From Alistipes sp. (GTDB lineage: Bacteria > Bacteroidota > Bacteroidia > Bacteroidales > Rikenellaceae), in contig JAFTOU010000027.1 in the NCBI GenBank assembly GCA_017463615.1, forward strand, positions 230,062-294,061: a stretch of 64,000 nt of DNA, read 5' to 3'. Positions 36,037 through 45,261 of this stretch are shown piece after piece (the stretch's first letter is position 1; the number at the start of each line of letters is the position of its first letter). Below the pieces are notes generated by a model. It was not told the origin of the DNA. It made no database searches and was given only the letters and a program-made list of their open reading frames with translations. Position numbers and translations under genes: made by a program.

Positions 36037-36630
36037 CTATCGCATATCCAAAAGCTCATATTGAGCATACTTTTCGCTATCAAAGCGTGGCAGCGGCCTC
36101 TGATAAGGGGCTACGGAGAGAAAACGCACCGTAAGTGAGCTGCTACCCTCGCGGTAGATTACCTGCGCGGGGAGTTTTCCGCTGCTATCGGCAACGACAG
36201 TAACACTCTGTCCACCATACTGCTCGCTATACTCCGCCTTTGGCGTAAGCTCTACCGCAGCAGCACCAGATACGGTTGTAGCCTTAGCCACAAACTGCTC
36301 CTTAAGCAGAGCAAAGCCCTGCGCGGGGTTGCTAACAATATCGCTACCCAAGCTCTGGGCGGTATCTATCGTAACCTCGCCCTTGCGGCTATTGACCTCG
36401 TACTTCACCCCATCGGCGACATAGAGCTCTACCCCATCCATATAGGCGTAGAAGTCTGTACCCTCAACGATATATCCGCCCGCGAGGCTATAGTCGTCAA
36501 TAGCAATCTGCACCCGAGCCTCATAGCGTCCCATAGCGGCAAGGGACTCGGAGAGGGTATCAAGCAGCGACTGCGCCGAGGCACTGAGTGTACCTATTAT
36601 TATAAATAAGGTAAGGACTATCTTTCTCAT
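36037..36630 (-). CDS. LolA-like outer-membrane lipoprotein carrier, 197 aa
   Basis: A signal peptide (ends LSASAQ) precedes a single LolA/LolB-like β-domain (RYEARVQIAIDDYSLAGGYIV, ELYVADGVKYEV). Such proteins shuttle lipoproteins across the periplasm. The start overlaps the ftsK stop by four bases (ATGA), so translation is coupled. FtsK next to LolA is a familiar arrangement in many bacteria. It is somewhat shorter and more diverged than proteobacterial LolA, so I give no symbol. Confidence 0.8.
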   Translation of the reverse strand: MRKIVLTLFIIIGTLSASAQSLLDTLSESLAAMGRYEARVQIAIDDYSLAGGYIVEGTDFYAYMDGVELYVADGVKYEVNSRKGEVTIDTAQSLGSDIVSNPAQGFALLKEQFVAKATTVSGAAAVELTPKAEYSEQYGGQSVTVVADSSGKLPAQVIYREGSSSLTVRFLSVAPYQRPLPRFDSEKYAQYELLDMR

Positions 36631-39095
36631 ATAACGCCCAGCTCCTGCAACTTTGCCTCCAAAACATAAGGGTCTGAAATCTTCACATCGCGCGACTTAG
36701 CACCTGGCACCTGAGGACCGACGATACCGGCACGCTCCAGCTGACCCATAATACGACCTGCGCGAACAAAGCCAACCTCGTAGGTGCGCTGGATGTACGA
36801 CACCGAGAAGTTCTCGCCTCCACCCACAGCATCGCGGGCGATATCGGCAAACAGGGCGTCGTACTTTATCGCTGCGCCGCTCTCGCTACCCAGGCCGCTA
36901 TCTGCTGCCGAGCCACCGCCAGAGGTTGATGCGCCACCGCTCTCCTCATAGTCAGGCAGCGAGTATGGCATACCCGTAGGAGATGGCTGCGAGGAGATAT
37001 AGTCTACAATGCGCTTAACCTCAGGGGTATCTACAAAGGCGCACTGGAGTCGTGTGAGCGAGCAAGGCTGCGAGAAGAGCATATCTCCACGACCGATAAG
37101 TGCCTGAGCACCAGGCTGGTCGATGATTGTTCCCGAGTCTACGCGCGAAGATACACGGAAGGCGATGCGGGCAGGGAAGTTGGTCTTGATACGACCCGTA
37201 AGGATATCTACCGAAGGTCGCTGCGTTGCCAGGATAAGGTGTATGCCCGCAGCACGAGCCTTCTGAGCAAGACGCATAACTGGCTGCTCAACGAGCTTAG
37301 ACTGGGTTACAAGGTCGGCATACTCGTCAATAACAACGACGATATATGGCATAATCTCGCGCGACTCAATCTTGCACTTACGCACCAGCTCGTTGTACTC
37401 CGCAATATTTCTGGTACCCACAAGGCGACACTTCTTAAGTCGCTCCTCCATCTCGGCACAGAGCGAGTAGAGGGTGTAGACAGCCTTCTGAGCATCAATG
37501 ACGATATTCTCCTCCTCGCTCTCCATGCGGGCAAGGAAGTGGCTACCCAGACCCTCGTAGAGCGAGAACTCCACCTGCTTAGGGTCTATAAGCACCAGCT
37601 TGAGCTGCGAAGGGTCTTTACGATAGAGCAACGAGGTGAGTATCACATTCAGTCCCACAGACTTACCCGTACCCGTAGCACCCGCAACAAGCAGGTGAGG
37701 CATCTTGGCAAGGTCAAAGACTATGCACTCGTTCTGAATATTACGACCGATAACTACCGGCAGCTCGCCCTTGAAGTTGAGGAAACGCTCACTCCTCAGC
37801 GCAGCACGCATAGATACCGTCGCAGGGTGGCGGTTTGGCACCTCAATGCCGACCGTACCGCTCTCAGGAATTGGAGCAATACGCACACTGCTCGCCTTGA
37901 GCGCCTGAGCAACCTCCTTAGAGAGACTCTCCACCTTATTGACCTTAACGCCACGGTCAAGCTCCACCTCATAGAGCGTCACGGTAGGGCCAGTGGTGGC
38001 TGTAACGCCAACGATAGGAATCTTAAAGTCGGCAAGCACCTGCTCAATATTGCGGGTGTTCTCCTCAATCTCCTCGCTACTAACCTCCGAGGTGGTATCT
38101 ATCTCGTCCAGCAGCTCCACAGATGGGAAGTTGTAGTGCAGAGTGCGGTCGGGGTTGAACGCCAAGTGCTTATCCGCCTCGCGGTCGGTAACCTCGTCGT
38201 CGTTCTCAGGGTCAATAACATTGACCACCAGCACATCCTCTTCCTCCTCTGGCACTGGTGCAGGGGTAGGCGCAGGCGCAGGTGCAGGAGTTGGCTCTGG
38301 AACAACCACAGGCGCAGGCTCTACAACTGGCTCTGGCTCAACGATAGGAGCAGGTTCTACGACTGGCTCTACAATCGGCTCTGGCTCAGGCTCCACGACT
38401 GGCTCCATAACGGGGTCGGGGGTAACTACTGGTGCAGGGTCGGCATCCGCATCATCATCCTCAGCAGATGCAGCCTTTGGATGGGTGACCTTATCCACCA
38501 GATTCTTGCTCTTATTTGCAATGCCGTTACCCAAGCTATTGATAAGTTCAATAACGCGGGCGTTGATAAATATAGCCGTAAGTAACCAGCAGAGTATCAG
38601 CGCAATAGAGATACCCCACATACCGAGCGTAGGCTTTAGCAGACCAACAATCTCAATACCGAAAGCGCCACCCCAGTTGCTGGCAAAGACCTCATCCTCC
38701 GAGCCGAAGAAGATAGCCCCCAGCGTCAGCGAGCCGAGGATAGCAACCAGCGCGAAGGAGATAAGTGTATGGTCGTAGAGTTTTACCCTATTTGCAAATA
38801 TCTTGAACGAGAGAATTATCAGCATCAGCGGCACAAGCACACCGAAAGCGCCGAAGCTATTTGTCACAAGTAGCGCCGATATCCAGCCACCCAAATCTCC
38901 CGACGACTGGTCCTCCACAATACCGCTCTGCCAACTAAATAGGAAGTGCAGCACAGCGATAAAGGCGTAGATGCTCACAGCCAGCAGCACAAAGCCCAAG
39001 ACCCAGCGCGCTGTGCGAAATCTATCCTCGGTATTTTTATTATCTCTCTTCGGTGGAGTCGCCTTCTTCGGCTTCCTCTTCACAATCACATCCAT
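36627..39095 (-). CDS. ftsK: DNA translocase FtsK
   Basis: This 822-residue divisome protein pumps chromosomal DNA through the septum. The N-terminal quarter has four membrane segments. A Pro/Glu/Val-rich linker (~220-300; units such as PEPEPIVEPVVEP) precedes the motor with Walker A GATGTGKS, VVIDEYADL and RGDMLFSQ, and a C-terminal winged-helix γ domain (SVSYIQRTYEVGFVRAGRIM) that would recognise polar DNA motifs. The start overlaps the end of murI by 56 bases in another frame. No later Met would keep the basic N-terminus and first membrane helix. Confidence 0.96.
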   Translation of the reverse strand: MDVIVKRKPKKATPPKRDNKNTEDRFRTARWVLGFVLLAVSIYAFIAVLHFLFSWQSGIVEDQSSGDLGGWISALLVTNSFGAFGVLVPLMLIILSFKIFANRVKLYDHTLISFALVAILGSLTLGAIFFGSEDEVFASNWGGAFGIEIVGLLKPTLGMWGISIALILCWLLTAIFINARVIELINSLGNGIANKSKNLVDKVTHPKAASAEDDDADADPAPVVTPDPVMEPVVEPEPEPIVEPVVEPAPIVEPEPVVEPAPVVVPEPTPAPAPAPTPAPVPEEEEDVLVVNVIDPENDDEVTDREADKHLAFNPDRTLHYNFPSVELLDEIDTTSEVSSEEIEENTRNIEQVLADFKIPIVGVTATTGPTVTLYEVELDRGVKVNKVESLSKEVAQALKASSVRIAPIPESGTVGIEVPNRHPATVSMRAALRSERFLNFKGELPVVIGRNIQNECIVFDLAKMPHLLVAGATGTGKSVGLNVILTSLLYRKDPSQLKLVLIDPKQVEFSLYEGLGSHFLARMESEEENIVIDAQKAVYTLYSLCAEMEERLKKCRLVGTRNIAEYNELVRKCKIESREIMPYIVVVIDEYADLVTQSKLVEQPVMRLAQKARAAGIHLILATQRPSVDILTGRIKTNFPARIAFRVSSRVDSGTIIDQPGAQALIGRGDMLFSQPCSLTRLQCAFVDTPEVKRIVDYISSQPSPTGMPYSLPDYEESGGASTSGGGSAADSGLGSESGAAIKYDALFADIARDAVGGGENFSVSYIQRTYEVGFVRAGRIMGQLERAGIVGPQVPGAKSRDVKISDPYVLEAKLQELGVI

Positions 39096-39846
39096 AAGCT
39101 CTAAAAATCAATCTATCCAAATAATCATCATCTGCGAGGGTCATAAACTCATATCGGGGCTCACTGCCACTCTCCGCTCGCAAACCGTACATATCAAGCA
39201 GCTGCGCAACACGACGCGAGACGGCACTGCCTGAGTCTATAACCTCAACATCCCGCTCCCCTATCACGCGCTCTATAGTCTGGCGCAGGAATGGATAGTG
39301 GGTACACCCCAGCACAATTCTATCCGCCCCTGCTGCTATAAGAGGCTCTACCACGCCCCTTACAGCCTCAAAAGCCTGTGGCGTATTCTCCTCGCCACGC
39401 TCTACCAACTCCACAAAACCCTCGCCTACAGCCTTGATGATATTCACCTTGTCGGCATAGAGCGCCGAGGTGTGCTGAAATAGCTCCCCCTCAAGCGAGC
39501 GAGCTGTCGCCAGCACCGCCACCGTGCCACTCTTGGTACTCAGCGCCGCTGGCTTTACCGCCGGCTCAAGGCCAACAAACGGAACATCGGGATAGTGGCT
39601 GCGGAGGTAATCTATAGCCACTGCCGTAGCGGTATTGCAGGCGATGACAATCATCTTGCAACCCTCTGCCAGCAGCTTCTCCACGCCATTTACCGTATAT
39701 CCAAGCACCTGCTCCCGACTCTTTGAGCCATAGGGACAATTGAGGCCGTCGCCGAAAAATATCAGCGACTCCTCAGGCAGAGCAATGGCAATCTCCTGCC
39801 ACACACTCAAGCCCCCCATTCCACTATCAAATACTCCGATGGACAT
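39040..39846 (-). CDS. murI: Glutamate racemase
   Basis: The enzyme makes D-glutamate for peptidoglycan. Both catalytic cysteines are present, in VIACNTATA and LGCTHYPFL, along with the N-terminal GVFDSGMGGLSV. I place the start at 39846 (MSIGVFDSG, 268 residues). A longer start at 39873 would add nine residues encoded by the family B repeat. The C-terminal acidic tail overlaps the ftsK start by 56 bases. The murI, ftsK and LolA-like genes appear to form one operon. Confidence 0.95.
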   Translation of the reverse strand: MSIGVFDSGMGGLSVWQEIAIALPEESLIFFGDGLNCPYGSKSREQVLGYTVNGVEKLLAEGCKMIVIACNTATAVAIDYLRSHYPDVPFVGLEPAVKPAALSTKSGTVAVLATARSLEGELFQHTSALYADKVNIIKAVGEGFVELVERGEENTPQAFEAVRGVVEPLIAAGADRIVLGCTHYPFLRQTIERVIGERDVEVIDSGSAVSRRVAQLLDMYGLRAESGSEPRYEFMTLADDDYLDRLIFRAYGCDCEEEAEEGDSTEER

Positions 39847-39851
39847 AGTTT

Positions 39852-40018
39852 TTGGCTGTTGGCTATTGGCCATTAGCTCTTAGCTTTTCTAAGGTATCCG
39901 CTGCGCGGATAGTGTTTAGGGGTGCTAATAAAATTGGTCTTGCACCTTAATAAACTACTATCGCCGAGGCGATACCGCTAAAAAGCCAATGGCTAACGGC
40001 TAATGGCTAACGGCTAAT
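39852..40018. repeat. Family B nested inverted repeat, copy 4
   Basis: The outer arms are iterated GGCTATTGGCCATTAGC and GCCAATGGCTAACGGC units. The left sub-hairpin is TATCCGCTGCGCGGATA followed by GTGTTTAGGGGTGC. The right one is TATCGCCGAGGCGATA preceded by TAATAAACTAC. The two stems have different sequence but each is self-complementary. The right arm contains the stop codon (40014-40016) of the phosphoesterase gene. Confidence 0.8.
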
Positions 40019-41651
40019 AGTTCTTATTCAGCTCCTCACGAGGTGTTGAGAGCAACTTATTAGTCAGCTCGCACTCCGAGTAGTCAAAGCTCTCGGTGAA
40101 GCGGGTCTGAGAGTAGACATTTCCGTTGGTATCTTTTGCAACGACCTTAATCTCCTTTGCATTAGGGTTATTGAGCTTGAGGCGATAGAGGTGGTTGCAC
40201 TGTGTTAGGTAGCCCTTACGGCCGCCGCCCTTCCAAGCGCTTACGCCATCTACCTTGCCGTAGCTACGACCCACAACGCCGATATGGTAACCTACGGCGT
40301 ACCAGTCGCGGCTTGAGTCTGCCTCAGGCACGCTATCGCGGGTGGTAGGTATGCGCTCCATCTTGCCCGTAAGCACGCCATCCTCATAGAGCAGCACCTC
40401 CCAAGCAGGGTCGGCATTGAAGACATTGGCAAGCACCGTATCGTGGCTATATGGGAACTGGAAGGTCTCAAACTCACCACCGAACTTAGCATCTCCGCGA
40501 TACATACGAATCTGGTAGGAGATATCATATCCGATGCTCTTATACCACCAATTCTTGATATGTGCGCCGTCAATATCGTAGATTGCGTAGCCATTAGGTG
40601 CGCCATCGCCATTGAGGCAGCTCCACCAGAAAGCACCACTGGCAGCTGCGTGCACATGCTCAAAGACGCCATCCTTATTTACCGAGTGGTTCATAAAGTG
40701 GGTGTGGCCAATCATAATATGTGCCTCCTTGAACTGAGCAACAAGCTGGCGAACAGCATCTACATTCTTTCGCATACGATTGTACAGACCGATGTGCAGG
40801 CAGAGGATAACCATCTTATCCTTAGGCACAGCTGCCAAATCCTGACGAAGCCACTCAAGCTGCTCGTCGGTAAAGCACGGATTGCCATACTCCTTATGGT
40901 AGCGGAACTTCTTTGGGTTGTCATCGGCGATATAGTCCTTCATAGAGACGATATGCACATCGCCACGATTCCACGAGTAGTTCACTGGACCAAAGACCTT
41001 CTCAAAGGCGCGCTGGTAGGCGAGGTTGTAGGTGCTTGTACCCTTATCCAGAGTCACTGGATGGTCGTTAAAGTCGTGATTACCAATGGTCTGGAAGAAG
41101 AGCAGGTGGGTATTATCATAACCCATAGCGCGACGCATAGGCTCCATATACTTATTACACTTATGCGGGCCCTCGGTGTAGACAACATCGCCCAGAGTTA
41201 CGCCATAGCAAGGCAGTGTCTGAGAGTCTACATAGGCGCGAATATCAGGCACCGTCTCGCGCTCAAAGCGCTTGATGTGGAACTCACACTGCGCCTGCGG
41301 GTCGGCAACCATCAGCAGACGAAACGCCTTCTCAGGCTTATCGTTGGCAGCCAGGGTGAAGTCGTACCTCTTGGTCTTGCTGTCAAGCAGCTGGTAGAAG
41401 TCGGGATGTCCATCCTTGACACTAACCTTATACCCCGACGGGATGGAGTAGAATACATGCATCGCATCCGAGGAGGTGGTCATCTTGTAGCGACCCTTGC
41501 TGTCTGTAGTCACGCAGCTAAAGCCATCACTTACCGTAACGCCGGCAATACCCTTGCCGTTTGTATCGCGCAGAGTACCCGAAATCTTCATCTGCGCAGA
41601 TGCCGAGAGGGCAACAAACGCCGAGAGGGCTATAAGCAGTAATCTTTTCAT
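40014..41651 (-). CDS. Secreted calcineurin-like phosphoesterase, 545 aa
   Basis: A signal peptide (ends LSASAQ) precedes a carboxypeptidase-regulatory-like domain (ISGTLRDTNGKGIAGVTV) and the metallophosphoesterase core with VADPQ, LGDVVYTEG, IGNHDFND, LHIGLYN and GHTHF. The C-terminal β-domain matches the paralogue at 21281-23251. This copy lacks the lipobox and the IPT-like domain, so it should be soluble in the periplasm. It overlaps the shikimate kinase stop by four bases, an odd partner that suggests shared transcription only. Substrate unknown. Confidence 0.9.
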   Translation of the reverse strand: MKRLLLIALSAFVALSASAQMKISGTLRDTNGKGIAGVTVSDGFSCVTTDSKGRYKMTTSSDAMHVFYSIPSGYKVSVKDGHPDFYQLLDSKTKRYDFTLAANDKPEKAFRLLMVADPQAQCEFHIKRFERETVPDIRAYVDSQTLPCYGVTLGDVVYTEGPHKCNKYMEPMRRAMGYDNTHLLFFQTIGNHDFNDHPVTLDKGTSTYNLAYQRAFEKVFGPVNYSWNRGDVHIVSMKDYIADDNPKKFRYHKEYGNPCFTDEQLEWLRQDLAAVPKDKMVILCLHIGLYNRMRKNVDAVRQLVAQFKEAHIMIGHTHFMNHSVNKDGVFEHVHAAASGAFWWSCLNGDGAPNGYAIYDIDGAHIKNWWYKSIGYDISYQIRMYRGDAKFGGEFETFQFPYSHDTVLANVFNADPAWEVLLYEDGVLTGKMERIPTTRDSVPEADSSRDWYAVGYHIGVVGRSYGKVDGVSAWKGGGRKGYLTQCNHLYRLKLNNPNAKEIKVVAKDTNGNVYSQTRFTESFDYSECELTNKLLSTPREELNKNY

Positions 41652-42172
41652 TGTTTTGTAGTTTTAAGTTCTCGTAATATCAAATCAATAATCGCATCGT
41701 CCGAGAGCGTGTCGCAATCTATCACCAAGTCCGCCTTGGCATATATAGGCTCGCGCTCGGCCATGTGCGTAGTCATAAAGGCAAGCAGCTGCTCGTCGTT
41801 CAGACCGCGAAACTTAGGGCGCTTCTGACGGCCGTATGGCGAGAGTCGGCTCATAATATTCTGCGGCGAGCGACGCAGGTATATGCTCTTACCCAACTGG
41901 CTGAGGCGCTCCATATTATCGTCCCAGATGGGCAGTCCGCCACCCGTGGAGACGATAATGTTATCCTCTGCCGCCGTATCCTCCAGCACCGCACGCTCTA
42001 CCATGCGGAAGTGCTCCTCGCCCTGATAGGTTATAACATCGGCGACACTTGCACCCTCGCGCTGCTCTACGCACGCGTCGGTATCTACAAAGCGCAGGTG
42101 CGCAAAGCGTGCAACCTTGCGCCCCACGGTGCTCTTTCCGCACCCCATATATCCGATAAGGTATAATCGCAT
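41648..42172 (-). CDS. aroK: Shikimate kinase
   Basis: This 174-residue kinase phosphorylates shikimate in aromatic amino-acid synthesis. It has Walker A GYMGCGKST, the DTDACVEQREG shikimate-binding Asp, STGGGLPIW, and the lid RLSPYGRQKRP. Length matches the family. The ATG lies three bases from family B copy 5, so any leader must consist of repeat sequence. The stop overlaps the next gene by four bases. Confidence 0.95.
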   Translation of the reverse strand: MRLYLIGYMGCGKSTVGRKVARFAHLRFVDTDACVEQREGASVADVITYQGEEHFRMVERAVLEDTAAEDNIIVSTGGGLPIWDDNMERLSQLGKSIYLRRSPQNIMSRLSPYGRQKRPKFRGLNDEQLLAFMTTHMAEREPIYAKADLVIDCDTLSDDAIIDLILRELKTTKQ

Positions 42173-42175
42173 ATT

Positions 42176-42347
42176 TTGGCTGTTGGCTTTTGGCTTTTGG
42201 CTATTAGCTATTAGCTGTTGGCTTTTTAGCGGTATCGCCGTTGGCGATAGTGTTTATTATGGTGCAAGGCTAACTGCTAGCACCCCTAAATACTATCCGC
42301 GCAGCGGATACCTTAGAAAAGCCAATGGCTAATGGCTAATGGCTAAC
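42176..42347. repeat. Family B nested inverted repeat, copy 5
   Basis: The arrangement is the mirror of copy 4. The left sub-hairpin is GGTATCGCCGTTGGCGATA with GTGTTTA, and the right is TACTATCCGCGCAGCGGATACC preceded by GCACCCCTAAA. The outer arms are iterated TTGGC/GCCAATGGC units. It fills the whole space between the parC stop and the aroK start. Confidence 0.8.
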
Positions 42348-42349
42348 TG

Positions 42350-45046
42350 TTAAAAAAGGTTTAGCTGTTCGGTTTGGTACTCCTCGTCCTCGGTCATCAA
42401 CTCTACGACCTGCTCCTGGTCTGTATCTGGAGTAGCAGGCTGAAGCTCGTCCTGAGGCATATCGTCGTCCGCATCGGTATTCTCGTCCAACTCTGGCTCC
42501 AACTCCTCTGGCTCCTCTGGCTCTATAAAGGTCAGAGTATCAACCTCATAGGTTGTAAGTCGCTTACCCTTAGCCTTGCGACTCTTAACGCCCACGAACT
42601 CGTCTACAGCAATCTCGTCGGCTGGGCGAGTGGCGTTATTGCCCTTGTATGTAATGCGGAGCGTTGAGCCATTGCGAGAGCAGATAGCCACAAAGTCGGC
42701 ATTACCCTCCTCGTCAAGGAACGGCATCAGGCGGTCGGTCATATCAAGCTGGAAGCGCTTCATATAGTAGTAGCCCTGCTCGCGGTCAAAGTAGCAGAGG
42801 TTGTATATGCGCGAAGCGTTGTACTTCTCTACCGTCACAGTATCATCTGGGAAGTGCTGCTGCAGGTCAAAGCCGGTAATGTAGTACTGGTGCTTTGCTG
42901 TCCAGACAACAATCTTATCCTCGCCCTTGAACATACCCAGCGAGCGACCCCTGCCATCGGCATTGAGGCGGCGGATATCGTCGTCCCAGAATATCTCCTG
43001 CGCGCTGAGGGTAGAGGTACCCTTCTTCTTGATTGCAATCTTATGTATTGGGTAGCGCGAGAAGAGGTTACCCTGGCTCTGGCGACCCTTGATAGCCAGC
43101 GTTGCAAAGTCAAGGTCTACGATAACCTTCTTCAGTCGTGGGCGTGGCTTGAAGTATATCTTGAGCACCTCCGCCTCGCCATTTGGATTGACAGTAAGGT
43201 GGAGAATCTCACTCTTGGCAGTACCCTTGGTCAGGTTATACTCCTTATCGCGGGTGATACCCTTGATGGCGCATCGCTTCATCAGCACAGGGCCATTCTT
43301 ACCACCGTCGCGGTAGAGGACATTGTAGATTGTACGCTCGTCGTTGCGCTTGAACACACCTATATATATAATATCCTTATCAAAGAAGCTCTTTTCAGCA
43401 ACCTTCTTGATTACATAGCGGCCATCGCGCAGGATAACGATTACATCGTCAATATCGGAGCAGTCGCATACATACTCCGCATCCTTCATACCCTTACCGA
43501 TACCGAAGAAGCCCTCCTTGCGGTCTACATAGAGCTTTGCATTTGATACGGCAACCTTGGTAGAGTCTATAATATCAAAGCTACGAATCTCGGTCAATCG
43601 GTCACGACCCTTACCATAACGCTCGCGGATATGCTCAAAGTACTCTATGGTATACTCCACAAGGTGGCTCAGGTTGTAGTTCACCTGCTCAATCTCCTCG
43701 TCTATGCGCTTAATCTCGTTATCCGCCTTCTCCATATTGAAGCGCGAGATACGGATAAACGGCAGACCCACCAGATGCTCAATATCATCGTCGTCTATAG
43801 CGCGGCGGAGCTTCTTGGCGTATGGCTTAAGCGCCTCGGCAACCGCTGCGTGAGCCTCCTCAACGCTACGCTTGCCCTCCAGTACCTGGTAGACCTTCTT
43901 CTCAATGAAGATGCGCTCTAACGAAATCTTATGCCACTGGTCGTTCAGCTCGCCAAGGCGAATCTCCAGCTCCTGACGCAGCAAATCCTTGGTGTGGTCG
44001 GTAGAGTGGCGGAGGATGTCACTAACACCCATAAACTCTGGGTGCTTATCCTTGATGACGCACGAGTTTGGCGAGAGCGAAATCTCGCAGAGCGTAAAGG
44101 CGTAGAGTGCATCAATGGTCTTGTCGCACGACTCGCCCGAAGAGACATGAACAACAATCTCGGCAGTAGAGGCTGTATTGTCGTCAAAGTTCTTAATCTT
44201 AATCTTACCCTTCTCCTGCGCCTTGGTGATAGATTCCTTCAGGGTCTCAGTAGTGATTGAGAATGGAATCTCGGAGATTACCAGCGTGCTCTTATCAATC
44301 TTTGAAATCTTTGCACGCACCTTCACCGCACCACCGCGCAGACCGTCGTTATAGCGCGACACATCTATCATACCGCCCGTAGGGAAGTCGGGATAGAGTG
44401 CAAACGGCTCGCCCTTAAGGTGGGCAATGGCTGCCGAGATAAGTTCGTTGAAGTTGTGCGGAAGAATCTTAGATGCCAAACCTACGGCAATACCCTCCGT
44501 ACCCTGAGCAAGCAGCAGAGGGAACTTTACAGGCAGAGCCACAGGCTCCTCCTTACGACCATCGTAGGAGAGCATCCACTCCGTAGTCTTGCGGTTAAAG
44601 ACAACCTCAAGGGCAAACTTAGAGAGGCGTGCCTCAATATATCGCGGTGCCGCTGCAGGGTCACCCGTGAGGATATTTCCCCAGTTACCCTGACAGTCAA
44701 TCAAAAGGTCCTTCTGACCCATCTGCACCAACGCCGCACCGATACTCGCATCGCCATGTGGATGGTACTGCATAGTCTGACCCACGACATTGGCAACCTT
44801 ATTGAAGCGACCATCGTCTACCACCTTCATCGCGTGGAGTATGCGTCGCTGAACGGGCTTTAGTCCATCGTCAATATGCGGCACGGCACGCTCCAGAATT
44901 ACATAGGAGGCGTAGTCCAGAAACCAGTTCTTAAACATACCCGTCAGACGGCTTACGCTCTGCTCCGCCATCAGTCGGTCGTATTTACCCGAGCTACTCT
45001 CCTCAGCCACGGGCATATCATCCATCAAATCTATATCCTCAGCCAT
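42350..45046 (-). CDS. parC: DNA topoisomerase IV subunit A
   Basis: This 898-residue subunit cuts and rejoins DNA to decatenate chromosomes. The winged-helix core contains DGLKPVQRRILHAM, HGDASIGAALVQMGQ and the catalytic Tyr in APRYIEARLS. A C-terminal β-pinwheel and an acidic tail follow. It lies downstream of parE, separated by a MITE-like element. I prefer ParC to GyrA because of the ParE neighbour and the lack of a GyrA box. Confidence 0.93.
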   Translation of the reverse strand: MAEDIDLMDDMPVAEESSSGKYDRLMAEQSVSRLTGMFKNWFLDYASYVILERAVPHIDDGLKPVQRRILHAMKVVDDGRFNKVANVVGQTMQYHPHGDASIGAALVQMGQKDLLIDCQGNWGNILTGDPAAAPRYIEARLSKFALEVVFNRKTTEWMLSYDGRKEEPVALPVKFPLLLAQGTEGIAVGLASKILPHNFNELISAAIAHLKGEPFALYPDFPTGGMIDVSRYNDGLRGGAVKVRAKISKIDKSTLVISEIPFSITTETLKESITKAQEKGKIKIKNFDDNTASTAEIVVHVSSGESCDKTIDALYAFTLCEISLSPNSCVIKDKHPEFMGVSDILRHSTDHTKDLLRQELEIRLGELNDQWHKISLERIFIEKKVYQVLEGKRSVEEAHAAVAEALKPYAKKLRRAIDDDDIEHLVGLPFIRISRFNMEKADNEIKRIDEEIEQVNYNLSHLVEYTIEYFEHIRERYGKGRDRLTEIRSFDIIDSTKVAVSNAKLYVDRKEGFFGIGKGMKDAEYVCDCSDIDDVIVILRDGRYVIKKVAEKSFFDKDIIYIGVFKRNDERTIYNVLYRDGGKNGPVLMKRCAIKGITRDKEYNLTKGTAKSEILHLTVNPNGEAEVLKIYFKPRPRLKKVIVDLDFATLAIKGRQSQGNLFSRYPIHKIAIKKKGTSTLSAQEIFWDDDIRRLNADGRGRSLGMFKGEDKIVVWTAKHQYYITGFDLQQHFPDDTVTVEKYNASRIYNLCYFDREQGYYYMKRFQLDMTDRLMPFLDEEGNADFVAICSRNGSTLRITYKGNNATRPADEIAVDEFVGVKSRKAKGKRLTTYEVDTLTFIEPEEPEELEPELDENTDADDDMPQDELQPATPDTDQEQVVELMTEDEEYQTEQLNLF

Positions 45047-45048
45047 AT

Positions 45049-45238
45049 AGGTATGTCCTATAAATTAGTATATTATTCTTCCGTCTTAAGTAAATCCCAT
45101 TTCGGTCGCTTTTGGGTTTATTTTGGCATCTTTTCCTGCTTTTCTCGGTTACAATAGGCTATTGCGCCCTCAAAAGAGCAGAAAATCCTACTCAAAATAA
45201 CCTCCAAAATCGCCACGACCTAATTTATAGGACCTACC
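45049..45238. mobile_element. 190-bp MITE-like element between parE and parC
   Basis: Near-perfect 19-base terminal inverted repeats (GGTATGTCCTATAAATTAG and the complement of GGTAGGTCCTATAAATTAG; 18 of 19 match) bound an AT-rich interior with no coding capacity. The interior is related, in inverted orientation, to 63714-63850. No transposase is present in the window. No clear target-site duplication is visible. Confidence 0.7.
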
Positions 45239-45261
45239 TTCTCTTCTCTCTTTTTACTTCG

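Noticed and set aside
37239-38585. 448-codon plus-strand ORF opposite ftsK
   Set aside because: It mirrors the ftsK reading frame and its Pro/Glu-rich linker (giving Arg/Trp-rich nonsense). ftsK is unmistakable on the other strand.
40443-41642. 399-codon plus-strand ORF opposite the phosphoesterase
   Set aside because: It is the antisense frame of a gene with complete metallophosphoesterase motifs. No family resemblance.
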